Shown: positions 32,859 to 43,689 of the stretch, one piece after another
How positions within the stretch are numbered: the first letter of the stretch is position 1
Layout: every line of letters starts with the position of its first letter
Translations under genes and position numbers: made by a program
Assembly (NCBI GenBank): GCA_949825065.1
Contig: OX463863.1
Coordinates: forward strand, 20,112,251-20,176,250
Reading direction: 5' to 3'
DNA length: 64,000 nucleotides
Source of the DNA: Odontocerum albicorne
Taxonomy: Eukaryota > Arthropoda > Insecta > Trichoptera > Odontoceridae
Notes under the pieces: generated by a model
Seen by the model: only the letters and a program-made list of their open reading frames with translations
The model's database searches: none
Told to the model about the DNA's origin: nothing

Positions 32859-34103
32859 TATATGGACAACTGGTATACTTGCCCTTTTTATTTAATTATT
32901 TACATACCAAGCAAACCAATGTCTGCGGTACTGCAAAAAAAAACGCGTAAATTCATGCCATCGTTTGGATTACACAAAACAATCTGGATGCCAACTTGCT
33001 ATGAAATGGCATGACAAGAGGGACGTGCATCTGTTGACTACTTCACACGACGCATCAATGATGGAAACAAAAGCTCCCGTGTTGAAACCCAATTGCGTCC
33101 TTCAATACAATAAGAATATGGGAGGTGTTGATAGGTCGGACATGCTGATAACATTCGTCCAGTGTGTCCGAAAGACAGTCGAGTGGTACAAAGAAGTTCA
33201 TTTTCGAACAATCGATGTCGTTTTAATCAATGCCCGTGCCATGTACAAATTCAAATCAAAGAAAAATATTAGTCTAACATATTTTCATTTACAAGTAATA
33301 AAACAATTAGTTCATAAGTATCATATTCCTGGGTCAATAATAAAAGTTAATCGAGTTGGCGAGTACCCACTGAGGTTGGTCGAAAAACATTTTGTCGCGG
33401 ACATACCAAAAAAAGATAATTCAAAAAGAAAATCGGTTTACAGGGAGTGTCATGTTTGTAGAAACGCAAAACGTGGCCCTAACCATCGTGTCCAGACAGA
33501 CACGTTACTGGTATGTCGAGTGCGGTATTGGCTTATGCCTAACCAATTGTTTTAAAATATAATATATCACACCGTGGAATTTTATTAATTAAAAGTGTCC
33601 GAAGCTCCGAACAATCTTGTGGTCACTCTATTTAACGCCAACATTGAGCCCGTGTAAGTGTATGTGTGAATGGCCGAATATTATCTTAGAGATCTTTTAA
33701 AAAAAAACATTATAATCAATGTGTAAACAAACCTCTCAATAAAACTGGGGAGCTTTATAGCTAAATGTACATTCTTGACACAGTAAAATGAATTTTTACG
33801 ATGCGACTATAAATAAAGTTTCTGTGAGTGGTTCTATTATGGAGAGGAGCATTTTGAAGGTAATTTATAATTTAAACTTCATCTAACATATACGAGTAAA
33901 TAGAATAAAAAACGGATTATTTTAACTATGCACAAACAATTCAATAATGTTTAACAATACCACACGATTTTTTTTATAATTTTAATTCCATTTGGTAAAG
34001 CACAATGCAGCAAAATGCACAACAACAAAATGCAGACAGTTATTTTGAGATTCGCGCCATTCCAGAGAGTAAATTAATACGAAACCTTTCCGACGCCTAG
34101 GGG

Positions 34104-34107
34104 TTAA
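34104..34107. other. right TTAA of family T2 insertion
   Basis: From here U1 resumes collinearity with U3 at 59941 (CTCACAAYAATACAAGT). Confidence 0.8.
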
Positions 34108-34139
34108 CTCACAATAATACAAGTGTCATACATCTAAAT

Positions 34140-34720
34140 ATGTTTTCATAGCATTGAACATGTCTGTTTTTGTGCCTGAAAACTACGATTTGCAGACAGC
34201 ATTGATTTTATGTTAACATTTGAAGAAAACTGCTGCAGAATCGCATCAAATGCTTGTCGAAGCTTACGGTGAGCATGCTCTTGGTAAATCACAGTGCTTT
34301 GAGTGGTTTCAAAAATCCAAGCGTGGCGATTTTGACGTGAGAAACTAAGAACGTGGAAGACACCATCGCACACAGCAAAACCGGTTAATAAACGATTGAG
34401 GCGTTTAGTTGGAAAATACTTTTGCATGCGGCTTACTCACCAGACTTGGATCCATCCGATTACTACTTATTTGCATCGATGGGACACGCACTTGCTGAGC
34501 AGCGCTTCACTTCTTACAAAAATGGTACGATGATTGGTTTGCCTCAGAAGAGCAACAGTTTTTTTGGTGTGGCATCCATAAATTGCCAGAGAGATGGGAA
34601 AAAACGTGTAGCTAGCGATGGGCAATACTTTGAATCAAATATTTTTTATCATTTTCATACAATAAATGTGTATTTTCTATAAAAAAAATCCAGTTTCATA
34701 TTTACAGACCTATGTATATG
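34140..34720 (+). pseudogene. internally deleted mariner-like element (U1 copy)
   Basis: The N-terminal frame from 34160 reads SVFVPENYDLQTALIF, a stop, LVEAYGEHALGKSQCFEWF, KSKRGDFDVRN. It then jumps near 34420 to the C-terminus AAYSPDLDPSDYYLFASMGH, ALAEQRF, VASDGQYFE. About half the transposase, including the first two catalytic Asp, is missing. The U3 copy at 59955-60540 has the same deletion, so it predates the duplication. Confidence 0.75.
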
Positions 34721-34749
34721 AAGGAATATACGACAGTGTCAGGTGATGC

Positions 34750-37700
34750 TTTATTGGCAGTTCTTCTTCTTGAATAATGGCTGTGAACTCCTATATACGA
34801 AGCATATACGCCATTGTCGAACGCTTTTATTGACAGTTACACTCCATAGAAAAACCATTGACTAAAAATTAAATTACATAATTGTATTGAAAATAAATAT
34901 TAAGTTTTTTTAATTTACAATTACAATTACAATTACATAGTTGAACTGAAAACAAATATTAAAATAGGTGTTTTTATTTTAATTGCGATTTATGACATGA
35001 GGGATCGCTGAGATATTAAAAATAATGAAAACCATCATTCACAAGTGTTTGGTGCAACTTCACATATAAATTTGACATAATTTTTTTAAAATTACTTTCG
35101 GCGAGACCATTTTTTTATAAGTAATGTAAAAAAACATGAGGAATGAACACAATTATTTATGTTCATGGCATTATAAGATGTATAGAGCTGATAGTAAATA
35201 AATACGGAAAGGAATAAAGTGAAGACCTGATCTCTCTGCCAACCACAATACTGAAACATTGTACCGTGACTATTCAAGTCAATAAATAACAATGTCTTTA
35301 CCTGTCACTAAATAATTCTTTACCGCAGACAAAGCTACTGAACCATGATTCTATTATTACATCTTATGGAAATTGTTTATTAAAACATTGCCGATATTTA
35401 TAATTACACATTTATAGACATTTTCTTTAAAAGTATATATTTTTTCTTTCCTTACGGTTCGTTGCAAAATAATCGTGAAGCGGTCATCACCGTGAAGCGG
35501 TCAGAATGAACCTCTAAATCGATAATGTAATCAACTGGCTAAAAAAAAAAAAACGAAAATATAGAAAAATGAATAACAATCAAAGCAATACCTAATTGAC
35601 AGTTCAATTCGACAGGAATAACACACTCTTCTTCCTCAATAATGGCCACGCACTCCTATATCTGATGGAGTATGCGCGGTGTCTTCACCTTCTTAAATAA
35701 TGACCATGTACTTCTACGTTTCGAGTATACGCACAATACGTGGTGTCTTCTTGAATAATGGTCGTGAATTCCTATAAATGGATGAATATACGACAATACC
35801 AAGTCAAGGCGCGGTGTCAAATGACGCCATGCGCTATGAATAGTTACGCATATTCCATAGAAGAAAAACCATAGACGCAAATTCTTATCGAGCCGAGTGG
35901 CATTAATAAATGAAATACTACATCAGGAGTTCACGTCCATAATTCAAGAGGAAAGAACACTAGCAATTGCTAACATTAATAATTTATTTTATCCAGAGAG
36001 CACATTTAATATAATTAAATATTAAATTACAATAGAAGGTTTTTGTTTTAATTAAGATTTATGACCTGAGGAATCCCTGAGATACTAAAAATATTGAAAA
36101 CATTCAATATTCGAGATACTAAAAATACTGAAAACATTCAATTTGCCTGTCACCAAATAATTATCTATCAGAGAAAAATTTACGGAACTAATCCAGATAA
36201 TAAATTAAATACAAGCTATATATTAAAGCATCGCTGATATTTAATGTTATACATTTAAACAAATCAAGCTTAAGGATTATACTAATGCGTCCATAGGCGT
36301 TACCTGTCTACTAGTCATCCGTCGTGATGAGATTCGCTGACTCCAGTTGCGACTGTCACGGAAACGGGATGGTACCAAGGAGTCGGGCAAATAATCAACA
36401 CAATAAGCGGACCACTTACACTGTCCACAATATTACTTTATGGTCGCTATAAAATGCTGGACCCGGTTCACCCGGCTGCCGTGCCAGGTGGATTGGATTC
36501 ACCTGAGAGCTGTGCCTAGACTGATCTTCACTTTCCTTACGGTTCGTTGCAAAATAATCGTGAAGCGGTCATCACCGTGAAGCGGTCAGAATGAACCTCT
36601 AAATCGATAATGTAATCAACTGGCTAAAAAGAAAAAAACGAAAATATAGAAAAATAAATAACAATCAAAGCAATACCTAATTGACAGTTCAATTCGACAG
36701 GAATAACACACTCTTCTTCCTCAATAATGGCCACGCACTCCTATATCTGATGGAGTATGCGCGGTGTCTTCACCTTCTTAAATAATGACCATGTACTTCT
36801 ACATTTCGAGTATACGCAAAATACGTGGTGTCTTCTTGAATTGTGGTCGTTAATTCCTATAAATGGATGAATATACGACAATGCTAAATCAAGGCGCGGT
36901 GTCAAATGACGTCTTGCTTAAATGGACAGTTACGCATATTCCATAGAAGAAAAACCATAGACGCAAATTCTCGTCGAGCCGAGCGGCATTAATAAATGAA
37001 ATACTGCATCAGGAGTTCACGTCCATAATTCAAGAGGAGAGAACACTAGCACATTGCTAACATTAATAATTTATTTTATCCAGAGAGCACATTTAATGTA
37101 AGTAAACATTAAATTACAAGAGAAGGTTTTTGTTTTAATTATGATTTATGACCTGAGGAATCCCTGAGAGACTAAAAATATTGAAAACATTCAATATTCG
37201 AGATACTAAAAATATTGGAAACAATTCACGAGTATTTGGCGCCATTTCTTATTTAAATATGACCTAAAAATTTGAAATAACTTCGGAGAGGCCAATCTTT
37301 TTGTAAATACAAGATGTGATGTAAATGAAAATGAGGAATGTAAAAAAATATTCATGTTCACAGCATTACAAGATGAACGGAGCAAGTAGACAACAAATAT
37401 GGAAGCTGAATGAAATGAAGACCCGATCTCTCTGCCAACCCCAATAATGTAACATTGTACCATGGCTATTCACCCGCAAGTCAATAAGTAAACAGTTCCT
37501 GTAAAAAAATGTGGCTTTGCCTGTCACCAAATAGTTCTCTATCAGAGAAAAATCTAAGGAACTAATCCAGACAATAAATTAAATACAAGCTATATATTAA
37601 AGCATCGCTGATATTTAATGTTATACATTTAAACAGATCAAGCTTAAGGATTATACTAATGCGTCCATAGGCGTTACCTGTCTACTAGTCATCCGTCGTG

Positions 37701-37930
37701 ATGAGATTTGCTGATTCCAGTTCCAACTGTTACGGAAACGGGATGGTACCAAGGAGTCGGGCAAATAATCAACACAATAAGCGGACCACTTACACTGTCC
37801 ACTATATTAATTTATGGTCGCTATAAAATGCTGGACCCGGTTTAAAAGAAAAATCCCTGTTCACTCGGCTGCCGTGCCAGGTGGATTGGATTCACCTGAG
37901 AGCTATGCCTAGACTGATCTACACTTCACC
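34750..37930 (+). repeat. locally tandem ~1-1.4 kb repeats in U1
   Basis: Three related units: about 34750-35440, 35440-36530 and 36531-37930. The second and third both start CTTTCCTTACGGTTCGTTGC and end in CTGGACCCGGTT plus GCCGTGCCAGGTGGATT. The second has lost about 350 bp present in the third at 37150-37500. All hold copies of the TTCTTGAATAATGGCC motif. U3 (60590-62650) lacks the extra unit. Small minus frames at 35092-35292 and 37206-37463 are repeated copies of each other and I do not take them as genes. Confidence 0.7.
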
Positions 37931-38038
37931 TGAGAGCTATACCTGCACCAGCGCCAAGCTGGTATCAAACCCGATGCACTTTCTACCGGAACGTACGTTT
38001 AGTCATATGTGCGAGTAAAAATATTTAATATATCTAAA

Positions 38039-38790
38039 ATGTCTCCAATAAGTGCTGCTATTATCGAGGAATTTACCGAAATTGTATCGGAATTGAGAGG
38101 ATAATTAAAGTCTATCATTTACAAATTCTCTAGTCTAAAAAAAATGTGTAAGTGGTCAAACTGAGTTACTCAAACACAATACAATACAATAGTTTCTCTG
38201 CGTGCGAGGATAGAAGCCCTTAGATAGTGGCAAAAGTGTCAGTGAATACGAAGGGAAGCAAAACCATTGGAGTTGGGAAACCTTTTACCGAGCCAAGGGT
38301 GAGTTCTAAACTTAACCACATACCCGAATCCAAAGCTGTGACCCCAAAAATCTATAAAGCTGGAAAAAGGACTAAATCCTCGAAAACATCAGAAGCAACT
38401 CCAGCCGATGTTGCAAAAAACAAAACTAACGAAGAACGTCAGAAAACCAACTCAGAGGTTACAAAGCAAAACCCACGCACCGATTCTGACGGTTCAGCAC
38501 CAAAAAGCTCGAATTACTGGAAACTTGTCAAACGGAAGACCAAAAGGCCAGCAGTAACCACCGGTTCCGAAATGAATACCGATCTGAAGGCTAGAAAAAG
38601 GGCAGTCGTTCTACACGTTAGGGGAATTTGTCCCAGATACAACAACGGACGATATTTTGACATATTTGAGGTCTATTGAGAAAGAAAACTTATTTTAAGA
38701 AATGAAAAGATCGAAATTGAAAAACTCCCAACAAAAAAACCTAAAGCATCATTCAAAATAGGAGTACCCGAGCAGCTAATTCAATGACTC
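38039..38790 (+). pseudogene. LINE ORF1-like protein, broken
   Basis: From ATG 38039 the frame reads MSPISAAIIEEFTEIVSELR, a TAA at 38102 (CAA expected), then a coiled-coil-like part, a Lys/Thr-rich region (38226-38580) and HVRGICPRYNNGRYF, EKLPTKKPKASFKIGVP. This order fits the nucleic-acid-binding ORF1 of a CR1/Rex/Jockey-type LINE. The U3 unit keeps only the first part (ATG 62747) with the same stop. Confidence 0.6.
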
Positions 38791-38849
38791 TGCTAGATGG
38801 CCAGTTGGGATAGCTGTCTCGAAATTCATATTTTAAAAGTGTAGAAAAT

Positions 38850-39830
38850 GAGCAAAACAGGAAAATTTTTAATTTGGTATCAAAATGTTAAAGGTCTCAC
38901 AATATTATACTGCATATCGATTGTCTCACTCTGTATAGTATAGATAATATTGACGAGACTGTAGAGTACTTCCATAGTGTCATTGGCGGAACGCTAGATA
39001 TCTGCGTCCACAGAAACATAATCTATCAAATTTGCCCAATTATCATCAGACAGCAGAAACATATCCCTCCGTTCTGTTTCTAAGAAAGAAGTGTTGAAAA
39101 GCATAAACTCCTTGCAAACTGACAAAGCAATCGGACCAGATGGGTTATCAGCTGACATTTTCAAAGTCTGTGCGGAATACGTGTGTGATCTCATTGTTAC
39201 ATATATAACTTGAGCATAAACACCAATACATTTCCTGTGAGCTGTAAGACAACTAGGGGCTGCCCTATCTTCAAATCGGGAGACCCTCTAGACTTTCACA
39301 ATTACAGACCTGCTGCTGCGCTCTCTGTGCTTCCAAAATTTTTACAAACTGCACTGTGCAACCAATTGAGCCACCAAGTATCATCGAGACTTGTTGGAAA
39401 CCAAACCAGCTTTTTGCCAAAACGATCGACTGTTACTAACCTTTTCTCTCTCACACAGCAGATTATGTCAAATTTAGACGAACTTTCCCAAATGGACGTA
39501 ATAAATACAGACTTCCAGAAAGCTTTCGACAAAGTATATCACGATATATTACTTAAGAAAATGCATAACCTTGGCTTCAGCGATAATCTAATTGGATTAT
39601 TTGCATCTTACCTAAAAGAAAGATCTCAATACGTAACAATCCGTAACAAGTCTTCTGTGGAATTAATTGCAAGATCTGGTATACCACAAGGATCTAATTT
39701 AGGTCCCCTGCTATTCCTCGTATTAAAAATTCCATAAGTCACTCGACATGTTTATTGTTGCTGATGACAATTCACCTCACGACTGTGCACAGTTACAGCA
39801 GGACCTAGACTCTAGTTTCCTGGACTGAGC
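38850..39830 (+). pseudogene. LINE ORF2: endonuclease start joined to reverse transcriptase, deleted
   Basis: NFLIWYQNVKGL near 38870 is the usual start of an APE endonuclease. The rest of that domain is missing. From about 39060 come KKEVLKSINSLQTDKAIGPD, FHNYRPAAALSVLPKFLQTA, TDFQKAFDKVYHDIL, SGIPQGSNLGPLLFL, then, after a shift near 39735, ADDNSPHDCAQLQQDL. The ADD of the catalytic box is kept but out of frame. With 38039-38790 it forms one internally deleted LINE about 1.8 kb long. Confidence 0.75.
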
Positions 39831-39879
39831 TAAATCATCTTCTGTTCTACATAAATACACGTATCTGTGCATCCTATAC

Positions 39880-40200
39880 TGCCCTCATTAGCAAAAACGC
39901 AGCTAATGGCAAAAGTTAAGTTTTGAGAGAACTGTACTTTCATGTTTTTCATTGCTGCTTCAAGAAATATTGATCGATTTTCATAATTGTTCGATTTTTG
40001 AAACATAATTTAAAAATCTACATTTTGTCTACAAAAACTATAAAAAAAAAAATCTTGAATAAAATACATGACATTTGTGTTTTTGCTTATTGTTTTGAAT
40101 GCACCAATCAATATTGATTTCATAAGCAAAAAACAGTTAATGATTATTACTGCTTTTTTGCTTGATCTTTGATAAAAAAAATAACAATTATTTCACAATT
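39880..40200. repeat. dispersed repeat related to 26000-26275
   Basis: Starts ACTGCCCTCATTAGCAAAAA near 39880 and ends with GTTTTTGCTTA / CTGCTTTTTTGCTTG motifs. The same ends appear inverted at 26000-26275 and 56440-56710. Unclassified, non-coding. Confidence 0.5.
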
Positions 40201-40260
40201 ATAGGCTTTATTTGAATATAAAATACAAGAAACAGAAAGAATAATTTTAATAGTCATTAA

Positions 40261-40544
40261 CCTGTACACCGCGTTAAAAATCAAATTCCACGAATCCTGT
40301 GCGTGGCACAATTTCGGCGTTTTTTTAATTTCTAAGTTTAAACGCGTATTTTGTTTAGAACCATTGATATTTGATTACACCACCAAGTAAACATGACATT
40401 CAAGTAATTTTCTGATAATAAATAATAGTCATTACTCTTAAGGAGACTCATTAAATAAAGGAGATAAACTAAACATTACGTAAAATACACAAAGGAATGT
40501 TACAGATCAGATCACAGGCGTTTGTGTTTCCCGCGAGGAACACG
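40261..40544 (+). mobile_element. TTAA-flanked MITE, 284 bp (family T5, copy 1)
   Basis: TTAA at 40257-40260 and 40545-40548. Ends CCTGTACACCGCG and inverted CGTGTTCCTCGCG match at 9 of 13. Non-coding. The 375 bp to copy 2 hold nothing recognised. Confidence 0.8.
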
Positions 40545-40927
40545 TTAATATAATAGGTATATAATACATTCGAACACAAATCAATTATAATTATTATTGG
40601 TGGGAAGATTTTCCCAAAACATGATCCTATTTTTGGGCATAACTTTGCCCAGTTTTTCTATTATGGCTTTCTTCTTTTATTCATTCACTCCGCAAGGTGC
40701 GGTACAGTAACATATAGGTACATGCTTGAGGTTTAGCTATGCTAAGATAAGGTTTAGTTAAAAAGTTCATCTTGCACTCCAAGGAATCATTCTCAAATCA
40801 AGTTTAATATTTTAAAAATGTATTCCCTCTGAAGGCTTTGACAATTAAGATGTCCTTAATGTAAGGTCTGCGTGGGTAAATTTTTTTATTATTAATTTTA
40901 TAATTGGATGATCCATCCTTCCACTTA

Positions 40928-41211
40928 ACGTGTTCCTCGCGGGAAGCACAAATGCCTGTAATCTGATCTGTAGCATTCCTTTGTGTATTTTACGTAATGT
41001 TTAGTTTATTTCCTTTATTTAATGAGTCTCCTTAAAAGTAATGACTATTATTTATTATCAGAAAATTACTTGAATGTCATGTTTACTTGGTGGTGTAATC
41101 AAATATCAGTGGTTCTAAACAAAATACGCGTTTAAACTTCGAAATTAAAAAACGCCGAAATTGTGCCGCGCACAGGATTCGTGGAATTTGATTTTTAACG
41201 CAGTGTACAGG
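40928..41211 (-). mobile_element. TTAA-flanked MITE, 284 bp (family T5, copy 2, inverted)
   Basis: TTAA at 40924-40927 and 41212-41215. Exactly the same length as copy 1, in opposite orientation, with about a dozen differences. The pair gives long inverted arms. Confidence 0.8.
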
Positions 41212-41272
41212 TTAAAGAAATCCAAATGATCCGTGGCTTTTACTTCAGTCTTTCCTGAATTGGCTTTTGAAA

Positions 41273-41506
41273 TTACTTCATAAAGAACATTGTATGCCAG
41301 ATGATTGAAACACAAATGTCCCAATCATCTGGCATACAATGTTCTTTATGAAGTGTGTAATGCTCACATTCTTCATGCCCCAATTTGTTGAAATGTATTT
41401 TAATCTCCTTGAACACATTTCTATATGCATCATACGAGCACTTCAGATGCGGATGTTTCGTTATGAAATCTAGATGCATCAAAGTTATATTAATGTCACT
41501 TGGCAA
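41273..41506 (-). pseudogene. fragment of unknown transposon-like protein
   Basis: The minus frame reads LPSDINITLMHLDFITKHPH, CSYDAYRNVFKEIKIHF, EECEHYTLHKEH. The spacing recalls a region seen in DDE-type or transposon-derived insect proteins, but I cannot assign a family. Its end is duplicated inverted, forming the hairpin at 41275-41354. Confidence 0.35.
41275..41354. repeat. perfect hairpin, 33-bp arms, 14-base loop
   Basis: Left arm 41275-41307 starting ACTTCATAAAGAACATTGTA, right arm 41322-41354 its exact reverse complement. The right arm lies in the open minus frame above, so the left arm is an inverted copy of it. Confidence 0.9.
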
Positions 41507-41659
41507 TTTAATAATCTATGTATAATTAGATTTTTTTTTAAGACGGTGAAGATCGAAATCATGAGTTGCGATTCAATGATGCCGCATGACTTTGAATTTT
41601 GAAAATCCTTGATGCTCCAAATTTAGTTTAGTTTCGGATTAGGATGAGTTTCGGGTCGT

Positions 41660-42191
41660 GTTCTCAAAGAAATGATGGTATTGTTTTATTTTGTTGAATC
41701 TGCCTTTTGGAATTGTTTTTCCATAAAATGTGTTGTACAAGATGGGCCCTAGTGGACCATGAAAAAATTGCCTCAGGTTTTTTGTTTATACTCGTGAGTA
41801 TTTGCAGTGAAAAAAATATCCTCAATTCTGGATTTGTGATAGGTTTCCATGGAGGTGTTCTCGGGGCGTGTGAAGTCATGGGTCTATTTGTATTTGCCAA
41901 TTTTGATTCTGCAAATCTATTTGTCTATAAGCAAATATAATTTATCACTTCATCATCGAAAAACAGCTCAAAAAAATTGTAACAAATTCTTTCTTCATAT
42001 TTCATTCTCGGTTCTACAGAAAACGAAAATCTAGGTGGTGAAGGTGAAACTGGCGGAGATATTCTCATTCCGGACCATCGGGTGTCCTGCGGTATACTAT
42101 AGTAGGCGATATCCGATGTGTCGCTCCAAGACGAACTTGACGTTCCAGCATCTTCTAAATCATAATCTGATGAATCCTATTCGGTGGCCAT
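41660..42191 (-). pseudogene. piggyBac-type transposase, N-terminal fragment
   Basis: Minus strand from ATG 42191: MATE, stop, DSSDYDLEDAGTSSSSWSD, SPPVSPSPPRFSFSVEPR, FELFFDDEVINYIC, NRFAESKLANTNRPM, WKPITNPELRIFFSLQILTS. The acidic N-terminus and the FF-L-N-F region fit the family. It stops before the catalytic domain. It differs from families T1 and T2, so it comes from a third autonomous source. Its TTAA ends were not found. Confidence 0.65.
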
Positions 42192-42489
42192 TATATTATG
42201 TTCTGCTGATGTAAAAATTCAAATAAACAATAAAATAATTATTACACAGGGGAAATAGTTTATGAAAAAGTTCAAAAGACATTAAATATTATTAAAAAGT
42301 TTATTACTACAAAACATTTATTTTGTATCCTGTACAAAACAGAATCGTTTTTACCGTGATACCCCAAAGTTGTTAAAAAAAAAACTTACAAACGTGTTGC
42401 AGGGTTGCTCACCTTTAAAAAAATACTTTATAGTGAATTTTTTTATAATAGCTTGTTTTTTTACTGGTTTACCGTTGACAGTTTGTTAT

Positions 42490-42920
42490 CAACGTAAACC
42501 GTTGTTGACAGTTTCAACATTCTCAATTGTTGCCCAATTATTATAATTATTACTGGGTTCAACATTCTCTTTTTCTTCAACAGCATATAAACATTCCTAT
42601 AAAATTGATTGAATTATCTGCTAAATCTGATATATAAAAATCAAAATTATCAATGAAGTACAAAGTAGCTAATTGTAAACAAATACGTATGTGTATAACA
42701 TACCATAATTTGATCGGATTTTGTAGCACTTTAAACATTGCCTTGCCTTATTCAATAATGCCAATGCAAGGTGGAGGGAGAATCTTCTTCCCACGGCTCA
42801 TAGTATAAGATGAACAAATATTTTTTCGATAAAATGCTGCGCAAGACAAACTTACATAACGTAATTAAGTGTGTCAAAAATTTCGTGATTAATAAACAAA
42901 AAAGCAGTAAAATGTTGTTT
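42490..42920. repeat. left edge of duplicated unit U2
   Basis: Contains the acidic-peptide block inverted (42520-42600, compare 25100-25233), then the GTAGCTAATTGTAAACAAAT block shared with 25735 and 56160. Confidence 0.7.
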
Positions 42921-42929
42921 ATAGTTAAG

Positions 42930-43430
42930 GCCTTAACGTTGTGGAGGTTTAAATATATTTAAATATATACTTTTTGTAACGGTATAACCCTACCGGTTTC
43001 AAGGCTTTCACCTCATTTTCAGGGGAGCGCAAACAAGACTAAATGCTGTGCGAACTGGTACCGATATACACGCTTCAACGGTTGTGGGCTGAGGGGTGAG
43101 GGAGGCATGGGACTATTTCGGCCAAGAGCCGAGAGATTTTTGGGAAATAACTGTCCAACAGATGTTCAGATTGGTGTACTGACTTAGAAATTTCTAGGGC
43201 CTCTAATCTGTCCAATTTATTTCCGTTACTACTCATATGTAAGAATTTGGCATCATCGATAGAAAAGGTATGGTTTTCACGGTGCCGATAAGCCATTTCA
43301 GAATAAATTAGAGGATTTCTTAAGGCGGATTTGTGTCCACGAAATCTCTTTTCAAACGATCTTCCTGTCTTTCCTGTATAGAAATTATCACAGTCAGCAC
43401 ATAAAAGTTATAGCACATAAGCAAAAACGC
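42930..43430 (-). pseudogene. Penelope-like element C-terminal remnant
   Basis: The minus frame 43296-43075 reads MAYRHRENHTFSIDDAKFLH, NKLDRLEALEISKSVHQSEH. Upstream, inverted GIY-YIG codons (GACTGTGATAATTTCTATAC...) are recognisable at 43360-43405. A hammerhead-like motif in minus orientation at 42980-43022 is degenerate (CTGAAAA). It was inserted into U2: U1 and U3 lack it at this place. Confidence 0.65.
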
Positions 43431-43689
43431 AGGCTTTTTGCTTACGAATCACAGTTCACTGCTTTTTTGCTTAGAAAAACCTAGCATTTTGTAAAATTAA
43501 AGAAGTATTGAAATAAATGTATATGTTTTGTATTGAAATAAATGGTTTACTATATTTTTTCTTATGGATTATGGTTCAGAATTTGATATTGCCTCATACT
43601 TAGTTAGGGAAAATAATAAAATTATAAGTTTAAAATTAGGATTAATGATTCTGATTTTATGAAAAATGAGTTTCTCGCTGGCTTTAATT

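Larger units (their letters stand above)
30592..33555 (+). pseudogene. piggyBac-type transposase, interrupted and frameshifted
   Basis: TTAA-specific DDE transposase. An acidic N-terminus begins near 30590 (ENFALDCDSDVSMSEEED), then LDYFELFLCGDIV and NIATETNRY, WSLDKFISTPIFGEIMPRDR, ENLCIDESLVLFKGRL (first catalytic Asp), GDYLGKGITVY. A mariner then interrupts, and the frame resumes at MDNWYTCPFLFNYL with the second catalytic Asp, WHDKRDVHLLTTSHD, YNKNMGGVDRSDM (third Asp), and a C-terminal Cys motif CHVCRNAKRGPNH. Stops and frameshifts lie near 30770, 31235, 31530 and 32960. All three catalytic Asp codons remain but the gene is dead. Confidence 0.85.
30011..34103 (+). mobile_element. piggyBac-like element, 4.1 kb including nested mariner (family T2)
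   Basis: TTAA at 30007-30010 and 34104-34107. The empty site in U3 (59937-59940) reads ACTTTTAACTCACAACAAT, so the ends are exact. The termini TCCTGAGGCCACG and inverted CCCCTAGGCGTCG share CC, AGGC and CG. Near the left end are two small palindromes, ACTACA-3-TGTAGT (30028-30042) and AACTACA-3-TGTAGTT (30071-30087), possible transposase-binding sites. Without the mariner the element would be about 2.8 kb. Confidence 0.88.

Noticed and set aside
35092..35292. Minus-strand frame repeated at 52634-52843 and 60861-61064, with a diverged relative at 37206-37463
   Set aside because: Conserved only because it lies in the duplicated repeat. Copies differ by frameshifts at their ends and no domain is visible.
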